Position numbers and translations under genes: made by a program
The notes under the pieces: model-generated
The model's input: the letters and a program-made list of their open reading frames with translations, nothing else
Told to the model about the DNA's origin: nothing
Databases searched by the model: none
Origin: Enterobacter kobei
GTDB lineage: Bacteria > Pseudomonadota > Gammaproteobacteria > Enterobacterales > Enterobacteriaceae
Direction: 5' to 3'
Assembly: GCF_018323985.1 (NCBI RefSeq)
Contig: NZ_AP024590.1
Location: 3,658,001 to 3,722,000 of the forward strand
DNA: 64,000 bases
Shown: in pieces, positions 58,403 through 64,000 of the stretch
How positions within the stretch are numbered: the stretch's first letter is position 1
How the letters are laid out: the number at the start of each line of letters is the position of its first letter

Positions 58403-59101
58403 ATGAAAGTTGGCATTATTGGTGCAATGGAAGAAGAAGTGACGCTGCTGCGTGACAAAATCGAAAATCGCCAGACGCAGAAAATCGCGGGCTGCGAAAT
58501 TTACACCGGTACGCTCAATGGTACAGAAGTCGCCCTGCTGAAATCGGGTATTGGCAAAGTCGCAGCGGCGATGGGTGCTACGCTGCTGCTGGAGCGCTGC
58601 AAACCTGATGTGATCATTAATACCGGCTCGGCAGGCGGTCTGGCGCCGACGCTGAAAGTGGGCGATATCGTGGTCTCCGACGAAGCGCGCTATCACGATG
58701 CCGACGTCACCGCGTTTGGTTACGAACTCGGTCAGTTACCGGGCTGCCCGGCAGGTTTTAAAGCCGACGACCAGCTGGTTGCCGCCGCCGAAGCCTGCAT
58801 TGCGCAATTGAATCTGAACGCCGTGCGCGGGCTGATTGTCAGCGGTGATGCCTTTATCAATGGTTCTGAAAACCTCGCGAAAATTCGCCATAACTTCCCT
58901 CAGGCGATTGCCGTAGAGATGGAAGCAACGGCGATTGCCCACGTATGCCATAACATGGGCGTGCCTTTTGTGGTGGTGCGCGCCATTTCCGACGTGGCCG
59001 ATCAGGAATCTCACCTGAGCTTTGATGAGTTCCTCGTGGTGGCGGCGAAGCAGTCCAGCCTGATGGTTGAAACACTGGTGCAGAATCTTACGCGTGGCTA
59101 A
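58403..59101 (+). CDS. mtn: 5'-methylthioadenosine/S-adenosylhomocysteine nucleosidase
   Basis: The 232-residue enzyme removes adenine from MTA and SAH, in methionine salvage and AI-2 precursor formation. Catalytic Glu12 (GAMEEEV), Glu in VEMEATA and Asp in AISDVADQ are intact. Its end overlaps btuF by 8 bases. Confidence 0.98.
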   Translation: MKVGIIGAMEEEVTLLRDKIENRQTQKIAGCEIYTGTLNGTEVALLKSGIGKVAAAMGATLLLERCKPDVIINTGSAGGLAPTLKVGDIVVSDEARYHDADVTAFGYELGQLPGCPAGFKADDQLVAAAEACIAQLNLNAVRGLIVSGDAFINGSENLAKIRHNFPQAIAVEMEATAIAHVCHNMGVPFVVVRAISDVADQESHLSFDEFLVVAAKQSSLMVETLVQNLTRG

Positions 59102-59894
59102 GCGTTCACTAAGGGCGCTTGCCGCCCTGCTTCTGCTGACGCCGGTGTGGCTGTATGCTGCGCCGCGCGTGATTTCCCTCTCACCGTCAAACACCGAACT
59201 GGCGTTTGCCGCCGGGATCACGCCGGTAGGCGTCAGCAGCTATTCCGATTACCCACCAGAAGCCCGTAAAATCGAGCAGATCGCCAGCTGGCAGGGCATC
59301 AATCTTGAGCGCATCGTGGCGCTTAAGCCCGATGTGGTGCTGGCCTGGCGCGGCGGCAATGCCGAGCGACAGGTAAATCAGCTCACCCGTTTTGGTATCC
59401 GCGTCCTGTGGATCGACGCCGAAACTATCGAGCAGGTGGCGCACTCGCTGGAGCAACTGGCCGAATACAGCCCACATCCTGAACAGGCTCACGCCAGCGC
59501 ACAGGCCATGCTCAGCGACTATGCCGCGCTGAAAACGCAGTATGCCAGTGTGCCAAAGAAACGTGTCTTTATGCAGTTCAGTACCCACCCTCTGTTTACC
59601 AGCGGTAGCGGAACCATCCAGCACCAGGTGGTGACGTTGTGCGGCGGTGAAAATATCTTTGCTTCAGCGAGGGTTCCCTGGCCGCAGGTGAGCCGCGAAC
59701 AGGTGCTGGCCCGCGATCCGCAGGCCATCGTGGTCACCGGCGGAGCGGACGCCATTCTGAAAGTGAAGACATTCTGGAATAATCATCTCAAAAGTGAGGT
59801 GATCGCCCTCAATAGTGACTGGTTTGAACGGGCATCCCCGCGTATTATCCTCGCCGCAAAACAACTCTGTACCGCTCTCGCACAGGTAAAATAA
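59094..59894 (+). CDS. btuF: Periplasmic cobalamin-binding protein
   Basis: A GTG start within the end of mtn gives 266 residues, as in E. coli, with a signal peptide cut at LYA-APR. The fold is that of class III binding proteins with conserved PRVISLSPSNTELAFAAG and SDWFERASPR. It hands vitamin B12 to BtuCD, not encoded here. Confidence 0.96.
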   Translation: MAKRSLRALAALLLLTPVWLYAAPRVISLSPSNTELAFAAGITPVGVSSYSDYPPEARKIEQIASWQGINLERIVALKPDVVLAWRGGNAERQVNQLTRFGIRVLWIDAETIEQVAHSLEQLAEYSPHPEQAHASAQAMLSDYAALKTQYASVPKKRVFMQFSTHPLFTSGSGTIQHQVVTLCGGENIFASARVPWPQVSREQVLARDPQAIVVTGGADAILKVKTFWNNHLKSEVIALNSDWFERASPRIILAAKQLCTALAQVK

Positions 59895-59895
59895 A

Positions 59896-60519
59896 ATGCT
59901 TGTCTACTGGCTGGATATTATCGGCACCGCCGTTTTCGCCATTTCCGGCGTACTGCTTGCCGGAAAACTGCGCATGGATCCCTTTGGCGTGCTGGTGTTG
60001 GGCGTAGTCACCGCTGTCGGCGGCGGCACCATCCGCGATATGGCTCTGGATCACGGCCCGGTGTTCTGGGTCAAAGATCCAACCGATCTGGTGATCGCGA
60101 TGGTCACCTGCCTGTTAACCATTCTTTTAGTGCGCCAGCCGCGGCGTCTGCCGAAATGGGTGCTGCCCGTATTTGATGCCGTGGGATTAGCGGTATTTGT
60201 GGGCATAGGCGTAAACAAGGCATTTCTGGCCGGAACGGGGCCGCTGGTGGCGATTTGCATGGGGGTGGTCACCGGCGTGGGCGGCGGGATTATCCGCGAT
60301 ATGCTGGCCCGTGAAATTCCGATGATCCTGCGTACCGAAATCTATGCCACGGCGTGCATTATTGGCGGCATCGTGCATGCGACGGCGTTTTACACCTTTG
60401 GGGTGCCGCTGGAAACGGCAAGTATGATTGGGATGGTGGTAACGCTCGCCATTCGTCTGGCGGCGATCCGCTGGCATCTGAAACTGCCGACTTTTGCGCT
60501 GGATGATAATCCGCGATAA
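59896..60519 (+). CDS. yadS: TRIC-family (UPF0126) membrane channel homologue YadS
   Basis: The 207-residue protein has seven predicted TM segments arranged as two repeats, each with a glycine-rich kink (VVTAVGGGTIRDM and VVTGVGGGIIRDM). Bacterial TRIC homologues form trimeric cation channels, and glycine transport has been suggested for some. It starts two bases after btuF. Confidence 0.92.
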   Translation: MLVYWLDIIGTAVFAISGVLLAGKLRMDPFGVLVLGVVTAVGGGTIRDMALDHGPVFWVKDPTDLVIAMVTCLLTILLVRQPRRLPKWVLPVFDAVGLAVFVGIGVNKAFLAGTGPLVAICMGVVTGVGGGIIRDMLAREIPMILRTEIYATACIIGGIVHATAFYTFGVPLETASMIGMVVTLAIRLAAIRWHLKLPTFALDDNPR

Positions 60520-60529
60520 GAAATGATAT

Positions 60530-60665
60530 GCCCGGTGGCGCGATGCTTACCGGGCCTGGAACTGCCCTGCTTCGCCCGGTGGCGCTACGCTTACCGGGCC
60601 TACAACGACGACAACGGCACGTTGCTTGCCCCAGACCGGGCAAGACGTCGCCGCCGCCCGGCAAC
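60530..60665. repeat. REP/BIME cluster between yadS and erpA
   Basis: Two direct units, at 60530-60555 and 60574-60600 (GCCCGGTGGCGC then GCTTACCGGGC), are followed by an inverted, more degenerate unit near 60635-60664. The cluster lies between convergent genes. Confidence 0.82.
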
Positions 60666-60676
60666 AGAGCACACGC

Positions 60677-61021
60677 TTAAATGCTGAACGACGACCCGCA
60701 CCCGCAGGTGCTTTTGGCGTTCGGGTTGGTGACCACAAAGCGCGATCCTTCCAGACCCTCGGTGTAATCCACCGCACCGCCCACCAGATATTGCAGGCTC
60801 ATCGGATCCACCACCAGCGCCACACCGGATTTCTCAATGGTCATGTCGCCATCGTTAATCTGATCGTCAAAGGTGAAACCGTACTGGAAGCCGCTGCAAC
60901 CACCGCCAGTAATGTAGACGCGCAGCTTAAGGTTCGGGTTTTCTTCGTCTGCGATCAGGTCTTTTACTTTAATGGCTGCTGCTTCGGTAAACTGCAGCGG
61001 CAGCGCTACTTCATCACTCAT
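60677..61021 (-). CDS. erpA: A-type iron-sulfur carrier protein ErpA
   Basis: Start set at MSDEVALPLQFTEAA, giving 114 residues as in E. coli. The three cluster cysteines lie in GGGCSGFQYGF and at the C-terminal CGCGSSFSI. ErpA delivers Fe-S clusters to apoproteins including IspG/IspH of isoprenoid synthesis. Confidence 0.98.
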   Translation of the reverse strand: MSDEVALPLQFTEAAAIKVKDLIADEENPNLKLRVYITGGGCSGFQYGFTFDDQINDGDMTIEKSGVALVVDPMSLQYLVGGAVDYTEGLEGSRFVVTNPNAKSTCGCGSSFSI

Positions 61022-61101
61022 TTTTTGCTCCCATTGATACGGCGATGCGGGCAAAAATTAACCCGATCTTTAAATTATTATCTAATACCCTGGTAAATCG
61101 T

Positions 61102-62523
61102 TCAAGTATTCTCCTGGAATGCCTGCGCGTGGGTCTTCGCCTGAAGGTCTGCTTCCTGCCGTGCCAGCGTGCGGGCAAGGATCGTGGAGTATAACGGTTT
61201 GCCGCCTAAAAATTGTGCCAGTAGTGTTGCGCCAAGACAGGTAATAATCATTGGCAATATGAGCTGATAATTGTCGGTCATTTCCAGAACCAGCACGATG
61301 CCGGTGAGCGGTGCACGCACGGAAGCCGCCAGTAGCGCGCCCATCCCGGCAATGGCAAAGGTACCGGCCTCCAGATGATAAGCCGGAAACAGCCCGGCGC
61401 AGGCCATGCCAAATGCCGTACCTAACAGCGTACCCAGCGCCAGCATTGGTGCGAAAATCCCACCCGGCGCGCCCGACGAAAAGCACAATAACGTGGTGAT
61501 CACCCTGGCAACAAAAATGAACAGCAGCATCCCCACCGCGTAATTTCCGGCGGCGGCAATCGGGATCAGCATAAAGCCGCCCCCGGCGATTTCCGGCACA
61601 ATCAGTCCCAGCACACCGCACAGCCCGCCGATGACACCGCCGATCAGCACCCATTTTTTAATCTCGCCGCCATGCAGCCGGGCGAACATGTCCTGCGTAC
61701 GCAGCACCAGGGAATTAAACAGCGGCCCGATGCAGCCGAACACCATGCCAAGCACAAGATAAAGCCATAACGTATTGACCGGCGCATTCGCCAGCTTGCC
61801 GACTTCGATCACCGCGCCTTCGCCGTTAAAAATACGGAACACGATGCTCGACATGATCACGCCGGTAAATACCGCTTTAATGGAAATCAGGTTGTAGCGA
61901 AACTGCGGGCGCATCTCTTCGAGGATAAATAAAATGCCCGCCAGCGGCGCGTTAAACGCCGCCGACAGCCCCGCCGCCGCACCGGTAGCCAGCAGCGTGT
62001 GGCGGGCTTCGGCGCTGCGCATGCGGAAAATATCCAGCACCATACGGCCAACATTGCCACCAAGCTGCACCGTCGGCCCTTCGCGCCCCAGTACCATGCC
62101 CGCGCCGAGCGTACCCAAACCGCCGATGAATTTGACGGGCAATACGCGCCACCAGCGTACCGGGCGTAACTCCTCCAGCGCGCCTTCGATTTCCGGTATA
62201 CCCGAGCCGCCCGCTTCCGGCGCAAAGCGTCGCACCAGAAAATAACCAACCATTGCCAGCAGCGCCGAGAGTACAAAGGCCAGAGGCCATACCAGCCAGG
62301 CGCGATCCGCTACCTGCGCCAGCGTGCCAATGCGCATGTTTGACACCCCGTTTACTGCTTTCTCGAACGCCACGCCAACCAGACCCGCAAGGGTGCCGAC
62401 CAGCGCCGCCATTAGCAGGATCGCGAGCGGCGTTTTGTCCCGCTGCAACAGACGGCGGATCAGATCCCCGCGTCGTAAACGCACCAGTTGCTGTGTCCGG
62501 AATGAAGGTTTTTCTGCTTTCAT
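61102..62523 (-). CDS. clcA: H+/Cl- exchange transporter ClcA
   Basis: The 473-residue CLC antiporter matches E. coli in length. The anion-path motifs GSGIPEIEG and GREGPTVQLGGN (gating Glu near 148) and the proton Glu in LAGILFILEEM are intact. It moves two Cl- per proton and helps survival in extreme acid. It is divergent from hemL. Confidence 0.98.
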   Translation of the reverse strand: MKAEKPSFRTQQLVRLRRGDLIRRLLQRDKTPLAILLMAALVGTLAGLVGVAFEKAVNGVSNMRIGTLAQVADRAWLVWPLAFVLSALLAMVGYFLVRRFAPEAGGSGIPEIEGALEELRPVRWWRVLPVKFIGGLGTLGAGMVLGREGPTVQLGGNVGRMVLDIFRMRSAEARHTLLATGAAAGLSAAFNAPLAGILFILEEMRPQFRYNLISIKAVFTGVIMSSIVFRIFNGEGAVIEVGKLANAPVNTLWLYLVLGMVFGCIGPLFNSLVLRTQDMFARLHGGEIKKWVLIGGVIGGLCGVLGLIVPEIAGGGFMLIPIAAAGNYAVGMLLFIFVARVITTLLCFSSGAPGGIFAPMLALGTLLGTAFGMACAGLFPAYHLEAGTFAIAGMGALLAASVRAPLTGIVLVLEMTDNYQLILPMIITCLGATLLAQFLGGKPLYSTILARTLARQEADLQAKTHAQAFQENT

Positions 62524-62701
62524 AATGGTTTAATCAATTCGTCACACAAATGAGTTTGCCTATTTTACCCATGCGTAGCGCCAGAGTGGCAATAAAAATG
62601 CCCGGAAAAGTGCCCTTTCCATCGGGCGAAACTTTTATAACCTTTGGCGAATACTTTAGAATGGCCCATAAATCCTTTTTCCACGAACCAGGAACTCACC
62701 C

Positions 62702-63982
62702 ATGAGTAAGTCTCAAGACCTCTATAGCGCCGCCCGTAAACTTATCCCCGGCGGCGTAAACTCGCCGGTACGCGCGTTTACCGGCGTCGGCGGCACGCCG
62801 CTGTTTATTGAGCGTGCGGATGGTGCTTACCTGTACGACGCCGATGGCAAAGCCTATGTGGATTATGTCGGCTCCTGGGGACCGATGGTGCTGGGGCATA
62901 ACCACCCGGCGATCCGCAACGCGGTCATTGAGGCCGCGGAGCGTGGCCTGAGCTTCGGCGCGCCGACCGAAATGGAAGTAAAAATGGCAGCGCTGGTCAC
63001 CGAACTGGTGCCGACCATGGACATGGTGCGCATGGTGAACTCCGGTACCGAAGCCACCATGAGCGCGATCCGTCTGGCGCGTGGCTTCACCGGCCGCGAC
63101 AAAATCATCAAATTCGAAGGCTGCTACCACGGTCACGCCGACTGCCTGCTGGTGAAAGCCGGCTCCGGCGCGCTGACCCTGGGCCAGCCGAATTCACCAG
63201 GCGTACCGGCAGATTTTGCGAAGCATACCCTGACCTGCACCTATAACGATCTGGCGTCCGTCCGTGAAGCGTTCGAAGAGTTCCCGCAGGAGATCGCCTG
63301 CATCATCGTCGAACCGGTGGCGGGCAATATGAACTGCATTCCGCCGCAGCCAGATTTCCTGCCCGGCCTGCGCGCGCTGTGCGATGAATTTGGCGCGCTG
63401 CTGATTATTGACGAAGTCATGACCGGCTTCCGCGTGGCGCTGGCGGGCGCGCAGTCTTACTACGATGTGGTACCGGATCTGACCTGTCTGGGCAAAATTA
63501 TCGGTGGCGGTATGCCGGTGGGTGCCTTTGGCGGTCGTCGTGATGTGATGGATGCGCTGGCCCCGACCGGCCCGGTTTATCAGGCGGGTACGCTGTCCGG
63601 CAACCCAATTGCCATGGCGGCAGGCTATGCCTGTTTAACGGAAGTCGCGCAGCCAGGCGTGCACGAAACCCTGACCGATCTGACCACCCGTCTGGCGAAT
63701 GGTCTGCTGGATGCGGCGCAGGAAACAGGCGTGCCGCTGGTCGTGAACCACGTCGGCGGCATGTTCGGTATTTTCTTCACCGACGCAGCCGAAGTGACCT
63801 GCTATCAGGATGTGCTGAAATGCGACGTGGAGCGCTTTAAGCGTTTCTTCCATCTGATGCTGGAAGAAGGCATCTACCTGGCACCGTCGGCGTTCGAAGC
63901 GGGCTTTATGTCAGTGGCGCACAGCGAAGAAGATATTAATAAGACGATTGACGCGGCGCGTAAGGTGTTTGCGCAGCTGTAA
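62702..63982 (+). CDS. hemL: Glutamate-1-semialdehyde 2,1-aminomutase
   Basis: The 426-residue PLP enzyme makes 5-aminolevulinate for heme. The PLP lysine lies in CLGKIIGGGMPVG (Lys265 in E. coli), with DEVMTGFRVA upstream. Length equals E. coli. The 18 bases left before the window edge hold no feature beyond the possible start of a REP unit. Confidence 0.98.
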   Translation: MSKSQDLYSAARKLIPGGVNSPVRAFTGVGGTPLFIERADGAYLYDADGKAYVDYVGSWGPMVLGHNHPAIRNAVIEAAERGLSFGAPTEMEVKMAALVTELVPTMDMVRMVNSGTEATMSAIRLARGFTGRDKIIKFEGCYHGHADCLLVKAGSGALTLGQPNSPGVPADFAKHTLTCTYNDLASVREAFEEFPQEIACIIVEPVAGNMNCIPPQPDFLPGLRALCDEFGALLIIDEVMTGFRVALAGAQSYYDVVPDLTCLGKIIGGGMPVGAFGGRRDVMDALAPTGPVYQAGTLSGNPIAMAAGYACLTEVAQPGVHETLTDLTTRLANGLLDAAQETGVPLVVNHVGGMFGIFFTDAAEVTCYQDVLKCDVERFKRFFHLMLEEGIYLAPSAFEAGFMSVAHSEEDINKTIDAARKVFAQL

Positions 63983-64000
63983 TGGTTGTTATTGTGCCCG

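Overview
The window comes from the chromosome of a gamma-proteobacterium of the order Enterobacterales, close to Enterobacter, Kosakonia, Klebsiella and relatives. From about 15 kb to the right edge, gene content and order follow the Escherichia coli block from gmhB and rrnH to hemL, in reverse orientation: gmhB, metNIQ, rcsF, trmO, proS, arfB, yaeQ, yaeP, rof, tilS, yaeR, ldcC, accA, dnaE, rnhB, lpxB, lpxA, fabZ, lpxD, skp, bamA, rseP, cdsA, uppS, dxr, frr, pyrH, tsf, rpsB, map, glnD, dapD, yaeH, cdaR, degP, dgt, mtn, btuF, yadS, erpA, clcA, hemL. Protein lengths equal or nearly equal those of E. coli. Differences from E. coli are the absence of nlpE/yaeF between proS and arfB, the absence of yaeI between dapD and yaeH, and an extra secreted GH19 chitinase gene between ldcC and accA.

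Layout. Positions 1-7981 hold a tightly packed, plus-strand accessory operon cut by the left edge: an NRPS-like adenylation/carrier protein, a thioesterase, an ATP-grasp ligase, an ABC ATPase, an FtsX/MacB-type permease, a periplasmic LolA-like protein and an outer-membrane beta-barrel protein. Five of the six visible junctions are 4-base overlaps or gaps of about 20 bases; only the first has a 68-base spacer, which carries a hairpin. An AAHS-family aromatic-acid symporter gene follows (8064-9383). Positions 9474-15050 are a complete minus-strand rRNA operon (P1, P2, boxA, 16S, tRNA-Glu, 23S, 5S, tRNA-Asp, terminator) that converges on the accessory operon. Positions 15080-29000 carry methionine uptake, envelope-stress sensing, tRNA and ribosome-rescue genes, lysine decarboxylase and the chitinase. 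Positions 29147-48581 are a long minus-strand run for fatty acid and lipid A synthesis, outer-membrane assembly, isoprenoid and phospholipid synthesis, replication and translation. Positions 48891-63982 hold nitrogen sensing, lysine/diaminopimelate synthesis, periplasmic proteolysis, nucleotide and cobalamin metabolism, Fe-S assembly, a Cl-/H+ antiporter and heme synthesis.

The candidate new system is the accessory operon at 1-7981. I read the ten specificity residues of its adenylation domain as D-A-E-S-I-G-T-C-I-K, which resembles the lysine code I recall for bacitracin synthetase. This suggests that a basic amino acid is loaded on the carrier, possibly ligated by the ATP-grasp enzyme, released by the thioesterase and moved outward by an ABC, LolA-like and beta-barrel path that has no MacA-type adaptor gene. 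Product and function are not known to me. The rest of the window is ordinary enterobacterial housekeeping DNA.
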